A stretch of DNA of 64,000 bases, taken from NCBI RefSeq assembly GCF_000510645.1, contig NZ_KI783301.1, positions 624,085-688,084 on the forward strand, in the 5' to 3' direction. Made by a program: the position numbers and the translations under genes. Shown piece by piece: positions 52,775-62,911 of the stretch. Below the pieces are notes generated by a model, which was not told the DNA's origin, ran no database searches, and saw only the letters and a list, made by a program, of their open reading frames with translations. This DNA comes from Thermicanus aegyptius DSM 12793. Its GTDB lineage: Bacteria; Bacillota; Bacilli; Thermicanales; Thermicanaceae. Position 1 is the first letter of the stretch. Every line of letters starts with the position of its first letter.

Positions 52775-53212
52775 GTGAGCGTTTTAACGGTGGAAAAAGC
52801 AAGGGTAGGAGCCTTTGCCAACGACTGGAGAGAGGCCATACGAATCGTGGGAAATCTGTTGGTTGAGGCTGGAGATGTTAAACAAACGTATGTTGATGCC
52901 ATGATCAATGCGGTGGAGAAGTTTGGGCCTTATATCGTGCTTTCGCCTGGCTTGGCGTTAGCCCACGCCCGTCCCCAGGATGGAGCTTTAAAGGTGGGTT
53001 TGAGTGCCGCTTTGTTAAAGAATCCAATTGATTTCGGACATCCTGATAACGATCCGGTGAAGTTGGTTCTGGCGTTTTCTGCGATCGATCAGATTTCACA
53101 TCTGCACGTATTGCAGATCATATCCCAGGTATTTTCAGATCCTACGAGCGCTGAGAGAATCTATAACAGTAAAACATCGAAAGAGTTAGTAACTCAACTG
53201 GGGTTTCTTTAA
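52775..53212 (+). CDS. PTS EIIA component, ascorbate/fructose-mannitol type
   Basis: 145 residues; phospho-acceptor His in ALAHARPQ, the EIIA-2 motif as in UlaC/SgaA. It receives phosphate from HPr, whose gene lies 1.8 kb downstream, and passes it to the EIIB encoded next. GTG start after AGGAGG. Note that the regulator gene upstream also encodes an EIIA-like domain. Confidence 0.9.
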   Translation: MSVLTVEKARVGAFANDWREAIRIVGNLLVEAGDVKQTYVDAMINAVEKFGPYIVLSPGLALAHARPQDGALKVGLSAALLKNPIDFGHPDNDPVKLVLAFSAIDQISHLHVLQIISQVFSDPTSAERIYNSKTSKELVTQLGFL

Positions 53213-53275
53213 GAAATTACTTTACTCAGTGAAGGGTGCCCTATCGCATTGGGATGAAAGAAAGGAGTGAAAGAA

Positions 53276-53542
53276 TTGAAAAAGGTGTTGGTTGTTTGCG
53301 GGAATGGGCTGGGGAGTAGTTTTATGATGGAAATCATGGTGAAAAACGTGCTTGCGGAAATGGGAATAAGCGCAGAAATCGCACACACGGATCTGACAAC
53401 AGGCAAGTCTGAAAAGGCGGATATTTATATCGGCGCTGCAGATATTGTTGCGAATTTGGAAGATGGAAAGCGTACCGTGATCGGTTTGAGGAACATCCTC
53501 GATAAATCTGAGCTGAAAACTAAACTTCAAAAATATTTTTAG
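53276..53542 (+). CDS. PTS EIIB component, ascorbate type
   Basis: 88 residues; phospho-acceptor Cys in LVVCGNGLGSS, as in UlaB/SgaB. TTG at 53276 follows AAGGAGTGA by six bases and is preferred to the GTG nine bases earlier, which lies in that site. It is 12 bases before the membrane component gene. Confidence 0.9.
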   Translation: MKKVLVVCGNGLGSSFMMEIMVKNVLAEMGISAEIAHTDLTTGKSEKADIYIGAADIVANLEDGKRTVIGLRNILDKSELKTKLQKYF

Positions 53543-53554
53543 GGGGAAATAACG

Positions 53555-54811
53555 ATGGATTTGATCATGAAGGATATTTTAGGAACACCCGCAATTTTGG
53601 TTGGTTTATTCGCGTTGCTGGGCCTTTTGCTCCAAAAGAAAAGTTCGGCCGATATTCTTTCAGGTACGCTCAAAACGATCATGGGTTTTGTGATCCTCGG
53701 CGGAGGGGCCAACATTATTATCGGATCTTTGAATGTTTTCGGGAAAATGTTTGAGAAAGCCTTCTCAATCCAGGGAGTTATTCCAAATAATGAAGCCATT
53801 GTTGCGATTGCCCAAACAACCTTTGGGACCGAAACGGCTTTAATCATGGTTTTTGGTATGTTAGTCAATATTTTATTGGCACGGCTTACTCCATTTAAAT
53901 ATATTTTCTTAACCGGACATCATACGTTGTTTATGGCCAGCCTGATCTCAGCGGTTTTTGCTACGGGAGGGTTGAAGGGCGTACCGCTTGTCATTATTGG
54001 TTCATTGATTCTTGGATCGCTCATGGTGTTATCGCCTGCAATCCTTCAACCGTTTGTGAGAAAAATTACTGGCTCTGATGATATTGCGGTAGGTCATTTT
54101 GGCTCCATAGGGTACTTTACCGCAGCGGTTGTAGGAAGTTCTTTGGGGAACAAAGCGTACTCGACAGAGGATATAAAAGTTCCTAAATCGTTAAGTTTTC
54201 TTCGTGATACTTCAGTGGCCGTATCCCTGACAATGACGATTTTATTTGTTATCGTAGCGGGATTGGCTGGTCCGGCTTATATACAGTCTGAATTAAGCGG
54301 CGGCACGAATTTTCTCGTCTTTTCACTGATGCAGGCGATCACGTTTGCTGCAGGCGTCTACATTATTTTAGCTGGTGTTCGGTTACTGATTGCGGAGATT
54401 GTTCCTGCCTTTAAAGGAATTGCCGATAAATTTGTCAAGAATGCAAAACCGGCGCTTGACGTACCGACCGTCTTCCCATTTGCTCCGAATGCCGTAATTG
54501 TCGGTTTCCTCTCCAGTTTTGTTGCGGGGGTTTTATCGATGTTTATTCTTCCCGTCTTCGGGTTAAAAATTATCGTTCCAGGACTAGTCCCTCACTTTTT
54601 CACAGGGGCCACCGCGGGCGTGTTCGGGAATGCAACAGGAGGGCGTCGGGGGGCGATTCTGGGTGCATTTGCAAATGGGATTTTAATTTCCTTCCTACCT
54701 GCTTTTCTCCTCCCTGTTCTGGGTTCACTGGGATTTGAAGGGACGACCTTTGGAGACTCAGATTTTGGTATCATCGGCATTTTGCTCGGTTATTTGATTA
54801 AGCTCTTTTAG
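53555..54811 (+). CDS. PTS EIIC component, ascorbate type (UlaA/SgaT-like)
   Basis: 418 residues, about 11 membrane segments; conserved SgaT/UlaA stretches include GHHTLFMASLISAVF and HFFTGATAGVFGNATGG. Ascorbate is the best known substrate, but some relatives take up other acids or sugars, and no ulaG/ulaD-type catabolic genes occur in the window, so the substrate is open. GGGGG precedes the ATG. Confidence 0.9.
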   Translation: MDLIMKDILGTPAILVGLFALLGLLLQKKSSADILSGTLKTIMGFVILGGGANIIIGSLNVFGKMFEKAFSIQGVIPNNEAIVAIAQTTFGTETALIMVFGMLVNILLARLTPFKYIFLTGHHTLFMASLISAVFATGGLKGVPLVIIGSLILGSLMVLSPAILQPFVRKITGSDDIAVGHFGSIGYFTAAVVGSSLGNKAYSTEDIKVPKSLSFLRDTSVAVSLTMTILFVIVAGLAGPAYIQSELSGGTNFLVFSLMQAITFAAGVYIILAGVRLLIAEIVPAFKGIADKFVKNAKPALDVPTVFPFAPNAVIVGFLSSFVAGVLSMFILPVFGLKIIVPGLVPHFFTGATAGVFGNATGGRRGAILGAFANGILISFLPAFLLPVLGSLGFEGTTFGDSDFGIIGILLGYLIKLF

Positions 54812-54876
54812 GTAGTTTCCCCCGATTAAACCCTTAAGAGTGCTTATCGATTGAAAGTGGTGAATTTATGTAACGA

Positions 54877-54914
54877 ATGATTGAGGAATCCTCAACAATG
54901 AATCGTTGTTTTTT
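54877..54914 (+). terminator. Probable terminator after the PTS operon
   Basis: Inverted repeat TTGAGGA/TCCTCAA followed by CAAC...GTTG and TTTTTT. The stems are modest and overlap the candidate ptsH -35. Confidence 0.4.
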
Positions 54915-54934
54915 GATGAAGTTTGTTTTACTAT
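54906..54934 (+). promoter_or_regulatory. Candidate promoter of ptsHI
   Basis: TTGTTT, 17 bases, TACTAT, leaving a ~105-base untranslated leader before ptsH. Confidence 0.5.
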
Positions 54935-55047
54935 AGAAGAGAAGTTCTTTCGGCGTGGAAATGTTGCGTTGTTAAGACGCATGGAATTTCCCAAAGGGAG
55001 AATATCTAAAATGAAAGAAATTTTTCATTGGTAGGGGGAGAGTAAAC

Positions 55048-55311
55048 GTGCTGGAACGAAAAGTAAAGGTTGAATTGGAACATGGATTACATGCTAGACC
55101 TGCCACGGAATTTGTCAAGTTATGCGCATCCGTCAAAAGCGATGTGACCTTAATAAAGGACAAGAAAGAAATGAATGCAAAGAGCATCATGGGAGTTATG
55201 GCCTTGGGCGTCTCTAAAGGGGATCAAGTGACACTTCGGGTAAACGGTCCGGATGAGGCGGAAGCGATAGAGAAATTGGAAAAATACTTAATGAACGGGG
55301 AGAAGAGGTAA
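55048..55311 (+). CDS. ptsH: Phosphocarrier protein HPr
   Basis: 87 residues. His15 (HGLHARPAT) accepts phosphate from EI, and Ser46 (NAKSIMGV) is the site used by HPr kinase in Firmicutes for carbon catabolite repression. General energy coupler for all PTS sugars, including the ascorbate-type PTS immediately upstream. Its TAA overlaps the ATG of ptsI by one base (TAATG). GGGGGAG precedes the start, which reads GTG. Confidence 0.97.
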   Translation: MLERKVKVELEHGLHARPATEFVKLCASVKSDVTLIKDKKEMNAKSIMGVMALGVSKGDQVTLRVNGPDEAEAIEKLEKYLMNGEKR

Positions 55312-57023
55312 TGTCGCGAGTATTCCACGGCATTGCCGCTTCCCCGGGAATCGCCATCGGGAGAGCCGCCCGATTGGAACGCCAAGAGTTGAAGGTGGAA
55401 AAAAGGGAGATCCTCTCCCCGGAAGACGAAATCGAACGCTTCAAGCAGGCGATCACGAAAGCGGTGACGGATCTAGAAGAGATTTATCAGAAGACCTTAA
55501 AAGAGTTAGGTGAAGAAAAGGCATCGATTTTCCAAGCCCATCAGATGCTCCTTCAAGATCCGGTCTGGACGTCGGAAGTGGAAAACCGCATCCGCGAAGA
55601 ATCGATAAACGGGGAATATGCCATTGAACAGGTGACGGAACAATACATCTCTCTTTTTTCCGAGATGGAGGACGAATATATGCGGGAGAGAGCCGCCGAT
55701 TTGAAGGACGTGAAAAATCGGGTTCTGGCTTATCTTACCGGAACAAATCGGAGGCAGATTCATGAACAAACGCCCTCGATACTCGTCGCCCACGATCTAA
55801 CCCCTTCCGATACGGCCCAACTGGATCGGAAGTTGACATTAGGATTCGTTACGGAGATCGGGGGGCGAACCTCCCACTCCGCCATCATGGCGCGCTCGTT
55901 GGAGATTCCTGCCGTCGTCGGAATCGGTGAGATCCTGGGAGAGGTGAGGAATGGCGACCTGCTCATCGTCGATGGATTGGAAGGAGAAATCCATCTAAAT
56001 CCCGATCCTGAAACGGTGGCACGATTTGAAGAAAAGCGGGAGAGATACCTGCAAGAAAAGGAAGGATTAAAAAAACTGGTGGATCAACCCACCATAACCC
56101 GGGATGGCCACCAAGTGGAAATTGCGGCCAATATCGGCACACCAAAGGATGTAGAAGGGGCGCTCAGGAACGGAGCCGAGGGAATTGGACTCTTTCGCAC
56201 GGAGTTCCTCTATATGGATCGGGACACTTTCCCCACCGAAGAGGAGCAGTTTGCCGCCTATAAAGAGGTGGTTGAAAAAATGAAGGGGAAGCCGGTGATC
56301 ATCCGTACCCTCGATATCGGCGGCGATAAGGAAATCCCATACCTCGATATGCCGAAAGAGATGAATCCTTTTTTAGGCTATCGGGCGATTCGCCTCTGTT
56401 TAGACCGGACCGAACTTTTTAAAACACAACTCCGGGCTATTCTTCGGGCCAGCGCCTATGGCCGGGTAAAGATCATGTTTCCCATGGTGACCACTCTTTC
56501 TGAGGTCCGTGAAGCCAAGCGGATTCTGCATGAAATCGTGGAGGAATTCCGTGAGCAGAAGATTCCGTTCTCTTCGGATCTTGAAGTGGGAATTATGGTG
56601 GAGACACCGGCCAGCGCCGTGATCGCCGACATCCTGGCCAAGGAAGTTGATTTCTTTTCCATCGGTACAAATGACCTGATCCAATACACCATGGCCGCCG
56701 ACCGCATGAATGAACGGGTTTCCTATCTTTATCAACCCTACCATCCGGCGATTCTTCGCCTTGTAAAGATGGTGATTGATGCGGCGCACAAGGAAGGAAA
56801 ATGGGCGGGGATGTGCGGTGAGATGGCGGGAGACCCGATCGCAATCCCAATTCTTTTGGGGTTGGGATTGGATGAGTTTAGCATGAGTTCTTCCTCCATT
56901 TTAACGGCACGCCAAAAAGTGGGGTCCCTTTCTTATTCCGAGATGAAAACCTTAGCCGAGCAGGCGCTTGAACAGGAGACGCAGGAAAAGGTTAAGGATC
57001 TGGTAAGAGCGGCGGGAGTGTAG
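55311..57023 (+). CDS. ptsI: PTS enzyme I (phosphoenolpyruvate-protein phosphotransferase)
   Basis: 570 residues. Phospho-His in GGRTSHSAIMARS, PEP-binding motifs FLYMDRDTFPTEEEQ and FFSIGTNDLIQYTMA, and the active-site Cys in GMCGEMAG are intact. It transfers phosphate from PEP to HPr. One-base overlap with ptsH gives translational coupling. Confidence 0.97.
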   Translation: MSRVFHGIAASPGIAIGRAARLERQELKVEKREILSPEDEIERFKQAITKAVTDLEEIYQKTLKELGEEKASIFQAHQMLLQDPVWTSEVENRIREESINGEYAIEQVTEQYISLFSEMEDEYMRERAADLKDVKNRVLAYLTGTNRRQIHEQTPSILVAHDLTPSDTAQLDRKLTLGFVTEIGGRTSHSAIMARSLEIPAVVGIGEILGEVRNGDLLIVDGLEGEIHLNPDPETVARFEEKRERYLQEKEGLKKLVDQPTITRDGHQVEIAANIGTPKDVEGALRNGAEGIGLFRTEFLYMDRDTFPTEEEQFAAYKEVVEKMKGKPVIIRTLDIGGDKEIPYLDMPKEMNPFLGYRAIRLCLDRTELFKTQLRAILRASAYGRVKIMFPMVTTLSEVREAKRILHEIVEEFREQKIPFSSDLEVGIMVETPASAVIADILAKEVDFFSIGTNDLIQYTMAADRMNERVSYLYQPYHPAILRLVKMVIDAAHKEGKWAGMCGEMAGDPIAIPILLGLGLDEFSMSSSSILTARQKVGSLSYSEMKTLAEQALEQETQEKVKDLVRAAGV

Positions 57024-57096
57024 CATCGGATTCCCCTAAAAGTGGAAGTGGTATGATGGAGGAGAATGGGCATGCTAAGGGATGGAGGTGGGCAAA

Positions 57097-57312
57097 TTGG
57101 CGAGAAACCGCCTGCTCGTTCCCGAAGCAGAGTCTGCCCTCGATCGACTGAAAATGGAGACGGCTAAGGAATTAGGCCTCGATGATGAGATTGAGGAGAA
57201 AGGGTGGGGCAATATGACCACTCGGGAAGTAGGGAAGATTGGTGGGAATATGGTGAAGAAGATGATTTCCATCGCCGAAAAGGAGATGGGGAGGAACTCT
57301 TCACCCCAATGA
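57097..57312 (+). CDS. Small acid-soluble spore protein, alpha/beta type (SspF-like)
   Basis: 71 residues. It binds and protects DNA in the dormant spore core. It carries the germination-protease site region METAKELGL and the DNA-binding GWGNMTTREVGKIGG and NMVKKMI motifs. The GWG..RE..GNMVK pattern is closest to SspF-like members. TTG at 57097 (MARNRLLVPEAESAL) follows GGAGGTGG by five bases; the ATG five codons earlier has no site. Expression should be forespore-specific (sigma G), though I do not see a sure promoter. Its presence shows the organism sporulates. Confidence 0.88.
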   Translation: MARNRLLVPEAESALDRLKMETAKELGLDDEIEEKGWGNMTTREVGKIGGNMVKKMISIAEKEMGRNSSPQ

Positions 57313-57326
57313 ACCGCAAGCCTCCA

Positions 57327-57360
57327 GGGGATGGCCAGGGAATTTGGCCACCCCCTTTTT
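57327..57360. terminator. Terminator between the spore protein gene and the zinc-finger gene
   Basis: GGGG-AT-GGCCA with TGGCC-A-CCCCC arms followed by T6 on the plus strand. Confidence 0.75.
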
Positions 57361-57372
57361 CATCATAAGGAC

Positions 57373-57654
57373 TTAATCAAAATCAAAAAAGTCCTCCAGG
57401 AAAGATTTTTTCTTTTTATGCTTTTTCGGGTATCCGTACTCCCCTCCATAGGTTGGATACCGTTTTGCTTCGCCATATTTGGGATCAAAGTCTATCTCCT
57501 CAACATCGCGGGAGATCGTCCGGGATCGTTCGATGATCTTATCCAATTCACCCCGGTCAAGCCAAACTCCCCTGCATTTCGGACAGTAATCGATTTCCAC
57601 TCCTTGCCGTTCAGCCATCAGAAGATCCGTTGTTTCACAAACTGGACATTTCAC
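57373..57654 (-). CDS. zf-TFIIB-type zinc-ribbon protein
   Basis: 93 residues. One zinc ribbon is formed by CPVC near the N-terminus and CPKCRGVWLDRGEL, the zf-TFIIB family signature, followed by an acidic, Tyr/Lys-rich tail with KKHKKKK before the last residues. Function is unknown; such proteins may bind nucleic acid. GTG start with AAGGAGGAGAG upstream. Confidence 0.85.
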   Translation of the reverse strand: MKCPVCETTDLLMAERQGVEIDYCPKCRGVWLDRGELDKIIERSRTISRDVEEIDFDPKYGEAKRYPTYGGEYGYPKKHKKKKSFLEDFFDFD

Positions 57655-57747
57655 GAGAATCTCTCCTCCTTTTTGTTAAAGGATCAGCGGCGATAAACAC
57701 CTTTCACTTGATGAAACGTGCCCCAGACTGTATTATATCAGAAGGAA

Positions 57748-58701
57748 CTATCTGAACCAACCTTTTTTATAAAAGAGAAAGAGCATACCGAAGGTGATGA
57801 GACTCATAGCCCCTAAAACCACGAAATAGCCGTATCTCCAGGATAACTCAGGCATATAATGAAAATTCATGCCGTAGATCCCTGCGATGAACGTAAGGGG
57901 CATAAAGATGGTGGTAATCACGGTCAAGGTTTTCATGATGGTGTTCATACGGAAAGAGTATAGGGAGAGCGTGCTGTCCCTGAGGTCTGCGGTCATTTCC
58001 CGATATTCCTCCACCATGTCGGAGAGTTTTGTCAGGTGATCGTAAATATCGAGAAAATAAGGATGGTATTCTTGGGTTAATCTGGAGGAATTTACGATTC
58101 GGTAGAGGAGATCCCTCATCGGCACGATGGTACGCCGGATCTGCAGGAGATCGGCGCGAAGAGAATAGATGTAATCGAGGGTATTTTGAATGGAGCGGGA
58201 ATCCCTGGGGGAGTCATCCACATTATCCAATCGCCGTTCTACTTCTTCGAGAACGGGGAAATAATGATCCACCAGTTTATCGATGAGGAGATAGGCGACG
58301 AATAAAGGGCTTTTTTCCTTTAAATCCTCCCTTTCCTTCAGTTTGCCCCTGGTTTCACCGATCGGGGGAAGAGGATGATGGTGATAGGTTACCAGATAAT
58401 CTGTTCCTAAAAAAAGATTAAGCTCCTCCGGAATTAAGTTTTTTTCTTGCAAGGCATGAAGGACGAAGAAGTGAGTCTCCCCATAATGGTCGAGTTTCGG
58501 CCTTTGCAGGCGGTTAATGCAATCCTCGATGGCAAGGGGATGAAAGTGAAAGAAATCCCGAAGAAGGCGCGTCTCCTCCTCCGTGGGAGCATCGAAATCA
58601 ACCCAGTACCAGATCAGCTCATCTCGCTCAGGGGAGGACAGGGTAAGGTCTTTCTTCACCAGATATGTCCCGTCTTTTTTTACGGCAAAAATCCAGATCA
58701 T
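57748..58701 (-). CDS. corA: CorA-family magnesium transporter
   Basis: 317 residues: a cytoplasmic alpha/beta funnel domain with long helices, then two C-terminal membrane helices with the pore signature YGMNF between them and a basic C-terminus (FYKKGWFR). It forms pentameric Mg/Co channels. AATGAGGTG precedes the ATG. Monocistronic, 93 bases upstream (same strand) of the zinc-ribbon gene. Confidence 0.92.
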   Translation of the reverse strand: MIWIFAVKKDGTYLVKKDLTLSSPERDELIWYWVDFDAPTEEETRLLRDFFHFHPLAIEDCINRLQRPKLDHYGETHFFVLHALQEKNLIPEELNLFLGTDYLVTYHHHPLPPIGETRGKLKEREDLKEKSPLFVAYLLIDKLVDHYFPVLEEVERRLDNVDDSPRDSRSIQNTLDYIYSLRADLLQIRRTIVPMRDLLYRIVNSSRLTQEYHPYFLDIYDHLTKLSDMVEEYREMTADLRDSTLSLYSFRMNTIMKTLTVITTIFMPLTFIAGIYGMNFHYMPELSWRYGYFVVLGAMSLITFGMLFLFYKKGWFR

Positions 58702-58965
58702 CGAATCACCTCATTAGGGGAGTTGACAAGGTAATCATACCATTTTTTGTTACATCGAGCACATCTGGTTCCAGACGGCATGGAAAAATGGAGTATACAG
58801 GGGAAACCGTTTCAGGAAAAGGGATTTTCATTTGAAGAAATCAGAAAATGGAGGAGAGAAATGATCGCGGAGCTTGCCGAATGAGGAAGGTTAGAATCCT
58901 CCCGAAACGGTTGGGCGTATCCCTTAGGAAACAGAAGTTTTTTTCACGAAATTGTCATAAAGGTA

Positions 58966-58994
58966 GTGACGAATCGAAAAAAAGAAGGTATAAT
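58966..58994 (+). promoter_or_regulatory. Promoter of the aconitase gene
   Basis: GTGACG, 17 bases, perfect TATAAT, 77 bases before the start codon. The rest of 58702-59070 shows nothing gene-like. Confidence 0.6.
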
Positions 58995-59070
58995 GAGGAT
59001 GAAAAAAGAAACGACGTTTCGTTATGCGGAACATGAACAGGATATTGAGCAGGAATGAGGAGGGTAAGGA

Positions 59071-61779
59071 ATGAACGAAGCACGCTTTGATGTTCAGGCA
59101 GAACTAGAAGTCGGGGGAAAGAAATATGTGTATTTTCGCCTTGAAGGACTGGAAGAGAAAGGAATCGGGGAAGTAAAGCGATTGCCCTATTCCATTAAAG
59201 TTCTTTTGGAGGCCGCCGTACGCCAATATGACGGCCGGGCGATCACCGGAGAGCATGTAGAGCAATTAGCCAATTGGGCTTCTACCCGGGATGCCAATAA
59301 AGAGGTTCCCTTTAAACCATCCAGGATTGTGCTGCAAGACTTTACCGGTGTACCTGCGGTGGTGGACCTTGCTGCCATGCGGGAAGCCGTGAAGAAGGCA
59401 GGGGGAGATCCTGAGAAGATTAATCCCCTGGTTCCCGTCGATTTGGTGATCGACCATTCGGTCATGGTGGACTACTTCGGCACCAAAGATGCTCTGGAAC
59501 TCAATATGGCTCTGGAATTTGAAAGAAATGAAGAGCGCTACCGATTCCTCCGCTGGGCGCAGAAGGCTTTTCGGAACTTCCGCGTCGTGCCTCCCGCCAC
59601 GGGGATCGTTCATCAGGTGAATCTTGAATACCTGGCTTCCGTTGTCTCCCAAAAGGAAGTGGATGGAAAGACGCAAGTTTTTCCCGACTCCCTGGTAGGG
59701 ACGGATTCCCACACCACCATGATCAATGGTCTGGGGGTCGTCGGATGGGGTGTGGGTGGAATTGAAGCAGAGGCGGGCATGTTAGGCCAACCCCTCTATT
59801 TTGTCACGCCCGAAGTGGTCGGATTTAAGCTGACCGGGAAACTTCCGGAAGGATCAACGGCAACCGACCTGGCGCTTACGGTAACCAATATTTTGCGCAA
59901 AAAAGGGGTTGTAGGAAAGTTTGTGGAATATTACGGGCCCGGAGTAAGCACCCTAAGCCTTGCGGACCGGGCGACGGTGGCTAATATGGCGCCGGAATAT
60001 GGAGCCACCATGGGCTTCTTCCCGGTAGACCAGGAGACGCTAAACTATCTCCGTTTAACGGGGAGGAGTGAAGAGTTGATCGCCCTCGTTGAAGCTTACT
60101 ATAAGGCACAAGGCATGTTCCGGACGGATGATGCTCCTGAGCCGATCTACTCCGATGTGGTAGAATTAGATCTTTCCACCGTGGTTCCCACCTTGGCAGG
60201 TCCCAGACGGCCCCAGGATCGGATCGAGTTGGATCGGATGAAGGAGAGCTTCCGGACCGCCATCCGTACCCCTGTAGAAAAAGGGGGGTTCGGGCTTACG
60301 GAAGAAAAGCTGGCCAAAGAGGTTGAAGTAACACACCCGAACGGAGAAAAGACCAAACTGCGCCATGGGGCGGTGGTGATCGCCGCCATCACCAGTTGTA
60401 CAAACACTTCCAATCCCAGTGTGATGATCGGGGCGGGTCTTCTCGCGAAAAAGGCGGTGGAGAAAGGGCTTAAGAAACCGGCCTATGTGAAAAGCTCCCT
60501 TACTCCCGGTTCCAAAGTGGTGACCCAATACCTGATCGATGCAGGTGTGATGGGAGCTTTAGAAACATTGGGCTTTAACGTGGCCGGATATGGGTGCGCG
60601 ACCTGCATCGGAAACAGCGGCCCCCTCCCCGATGAGGTAAGCCGGGCCATCAGCGACGGAGATTTGACCGTGGCTGCCGTATTAAGCGGGAACCGCAATT
60701 TTGAAGGACGGATCCACCCCCAGGTGAAGGCGAACTACCTCGCTTCACCGCCGCTCGTCGTTGCCTATGCCTTGGCAGGAACCGTTGACATCGATTTGGC
60801 CCGTGAACCCATCGGCTATGGCAAAGATGGTGAACCTGTCTACCTGAAGGATATTTGGCCTACAGGGAAAGAAGTTCAAGATGCGATACTCTCCACGATC
60901 GGGCCGGAGAAATTCCGCCGGCAATATGCGGATGTATTTCATGGCAACACGCGTTGGAACAAGATTCCAACCCCGGAGGGACAGCTCTACGAGTGGGATC
61001 AAGAGTCCACCTATATCCAGGAGCCTCCCTTCTTTGAAAACCTCTCTCCGGAAGCGGGGCACCTGGAAGAGATTAAGAAAGCCGCCGTTCTTGCCCTCCT
61101 GGGAGATTCGGTCACCACCGACCATATTTCCCCTGCGGGCAGCATCGCCGTAAACAGCCCGGCCGGGAAATACCTGCTAGAACATGGAGTTGAGAAGAAG
61201 GATTTCAATTCCTATGGTTCACGGCGGGGAAATCATGAGGTGATGATGCGGGGGACATTCGCCAATATCCGCATCCGAAACCAGATCGCTCCAGGAACCG
61301 AAGGGGGCGTTACCAAGTACCTGCCTACCGGGGAAGTGATGCCGATTTACGACGCGGCGATGAAATATAAGGAAGCGGGTGTTCCCCTCCTTGTGTTGGC
61401 CGGTAAGGAATACGGAACGGGATCTTCCCGGGATTGGGCGGCGAAGGGAACCTACCTCTTAGGGGTAAAAGCGGTCATCGCCGAGAGTTTTGAACGCATT
61501 CACCGGAGCAACCTGGTAGGAATGGGTGTCCTTCCTCTCCAATTTATGGAGGGAGACAGCTGGAAATCCTTGGGTCTTACCGGCGGAGAGAGCTTCGACA
61601 TCCTTGGACTTCATGATCAGGTGAAACCTGGAGATGAGGTGGTAGTACGGGCCACTCGCTCAGACGGATCCACCATCGAGTTTAAGGTCACCCTCCGCCT
61701 CGATAGTGTGGTTGAGATTGATTATTACCGGAACAGCGGCATTCTGCAGACCGTCCTCCGGGAACTGATGAAGAGATAA
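59071..61779 (+). CDS. acnA: Aconitate hydratase A
   Basis: 902 residues, TCA-cycle isomerisation of citrate to isocitrate. The three [4Fe-4S] ligands are visible: Cys in [10 protein letters not shown], and the pair in [12 protein letters not shown]. The swivel domain at the C-terminus contains [13 protein letters not shown]. AcnA/IRP1-type enzymes can also bind mRNA when the cluster is lost, as shown for Bacillus CitB. GGAGGGTAAGG precedes the ATG; a clean terminator follows. Confidence 0.97.
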   Translation: MNEARFDVQAELEVGGKKYVYFRLEGLEEKGIGEVKRLPYSIKVLLEAAVRQYDGRAITGEHVEQLANWASTRDANKEVPFKPSRIVLQDFTGVPAVVDLAAMREAVKKAGGDPEKINPLVPVDLVIDHSVMVDYFGTKDALELNMALEFERNEERYRFLRWAQKAFRNFRVVPPATGIVHQVNLEYLASVVSQKEVDGKTQVFPDSLVGTDSHTTMINGLGVVGWGVGGIEAEAGMLGQPLYFVTPEVVGFKLTGKLPEGSTATDLALTVTNILRKKGVVGKFVEYYGPGVSTLSLADRATVANMAPEYGATMGFFPVDQETLNYLRLTGRSEELIALVEAYYKAQGMFRTDDAPEPIYSDVVELDLSTVVPTLAGPRRPQDRIELDRMKESFRTAIRTPVEKGGFGLTEEKLAKEVEVTHPNGEKTKLRHGAVVIAAITSCTNTSNPSVMIGAGLLAKKAVEKGLKKPAYVKSSLTPGSKVVTQYLIDAGVMGALETLGFNVAGYGCATCIGNSGPLPDEVSRAISDGDLTVAAVLSGNRNFEGRIHPQVKANYLASPPLVVAYALAGTVDIDLAREPIGYGKDGEPVYLKDIWPTGKEVQDAILSTIGPEKFRRQYADVFHGNTRWNKIPTPEGQLYEWDQESTYIQEPPFFENLSPEAGHLEEIKKAAVLALLGDSVTTDHISPAGSIAVNSPAGKYLLEHGVEKKDFNSYGSRRGNHEVMMRGTFANIRIRNQIAPGTEGGVTKYLPTGEVMPIYDAAMKYKEAGVPLLVLAGKEYGTGSSRDWAAKGTYLLGVKAVIAESFERIHRSNLVGMGVLPLQFMEGDSWKSLGLTGGESFDILGLHDQVKPGDEVVVRATRSDGSTIEFKVTLRLDSVVEIDYYRNSGILQTVLRELMKR

Positions 61780-61793
61780 CGACGCCGAAATTG

Positions 61794-61827
61794 ACGCCTC
61801 CCTTTTTGAAAGAGGAGGCGTTTTTTT
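61794..61827 (+). terminator. Intrinsic terminator of acnA
   Basis: ACGCCTCC/GGAGGCGT arms followed by seven T. Confidence 0.92.
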
Positions 61828-61920
61828 GTTGAAAAAGCTCGCCTATACCGTTACCAATTGGTCTTCCCATTTCTATTAATGGAAGAAGAGAACCATTTTC
61901 CCATCGGCCAATTTCGTCCG

Positions 61921-62694
61921 TTATTTATTTCGCGGGATGTGCAGTAATTCCGGAACGGTGACGAAACGATACCCCTCCCTCTTTAGATTCTTAATAATGA
62001 CCGGCAGGGCTTTAACGGTTCCTGAGAGATCTCCTCCCCTCCCCGTTCCTGAATGGTGCAGGATGATGGAACCCACGCCGACATGGTCCAGCACGTTATG
62101 GATGACTTCCTTTGCTCCGATTCCCCGCCAATCTTCCGAGTCCACATTCCAGTAAACGACGACATATTTTTTTTGGGCGGCCCAGCGCAATTGGCTCTCC
62201 TTGATGCTCCCATACGGTGGTCGCAACAGTTTTGGAGAATAACCGGAGAGTCGCTTTATAATCTCGTCCGTTTTCTCTGTTTCATATTGAAACCTTTTTT
62301 GGCTTACCTTGGCCAAGTCGGCATGGCTATACGAATGATTCCCCAACACGTGCCCATCCTGGATGATCCGCTTTACGACGGAGGGATATGCTTTCGCCCT
62401 CCATCCCACCACGAAGAAAGTGGCCTTTACGTTCTCCTTTTTCAGGATGGTGAGGATTTGCGGGGTATAACGGAGATCGGGGGCATCGTCAAAGGTAAGG
62501 GCAACCTCTTTGGCCGTTCCCTTTCCTTTCATGATGAAAAGGTGTGGATATTTTCGGTTGAGAGAGGAAGGGGAGCCCATTTCCTGAAGCGCAAAAGCCA
62601 ACAAAGACGGCTGCGGGGATATGGCAGGTTGCACCGAAATCATTTGAGGAAGGCACAGGGACAAGGATAAAAAAAAGAAGAGCATGCGGCGCAT
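61921..62694 (-). CDS. Polysaccharide deacetylase, secreted
   Basis: About 257 residues: Sec-type signal peptide (MRRMLFFFLSLSLCLP), then a NodB-homology domain with TFDDAPD (metal Asp), HSYSHADL (metal His pair), RPPYGS and WNVDSEDW. It removes acetyl groups from peptidoglycan or another N-acetyl-glucosamine polymer; relatives such as PdaA/PdaB act in spore cortex, but the substrate here is not decidable. ATG at 62694 has AGAAGGG upstream; an ATG twelve codons earlier lacks a site. Confidence 0.88.
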   Translation of the reverse strand: MRRMLFFFLSLSLCLPQMISVQPAISPQPSLLAFALQEMGSPSSLNRKYPHLFIMKGKGTAKEVALTFDDAPDLRYTPQILTILKKENVKATFFVVGWRAKAYPSVVKRIIQDGHVLGNHSYSHADLAKVSQKRFQYETEKTDEIIKRLSGYSPKLLRPPYGSIKESQLRWAAQKKYVVVYWNVDSEDWRGIGAKEVIHNVLDHVGVGSIILHHSGTGRGGDLSGTVKALPVIIKNLKREGYRFVTVPELLHIPRNK

Positions 62695-62872
62695 AATGAA
62701 TCCCTTCTTTCGCTTTGCTTCTTGCTTCACTCCCTATATCTTTTCTCATTTTTGCTCGTTTTATCATGACTCGTTGGGGGGATCCTTGCCTCAGTCGGCT
62801 AAGGGGAACAGAAGTCCGAGAAGATTGGGGGTAGATTGAAGAGTACCTCAAGATAAGGGATACAGAAAAACC

Positions 62873-62905
62873 CGTCTCATTTATTTGATGAGATGGGCTT
62901 TTTCT
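62873..62905 (+). terminator. Terminator-like hairpin next to the IS element
   Basis: CCCGTCTCAT/ATGAGATGGG arms (one G-U) followed by CTTTTTC. No plus-strand gene directly precedes it; it may belong to something displaced by the insertion. Confidence 0.65.
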
Positions 62906-62911
62906 ACTTAA

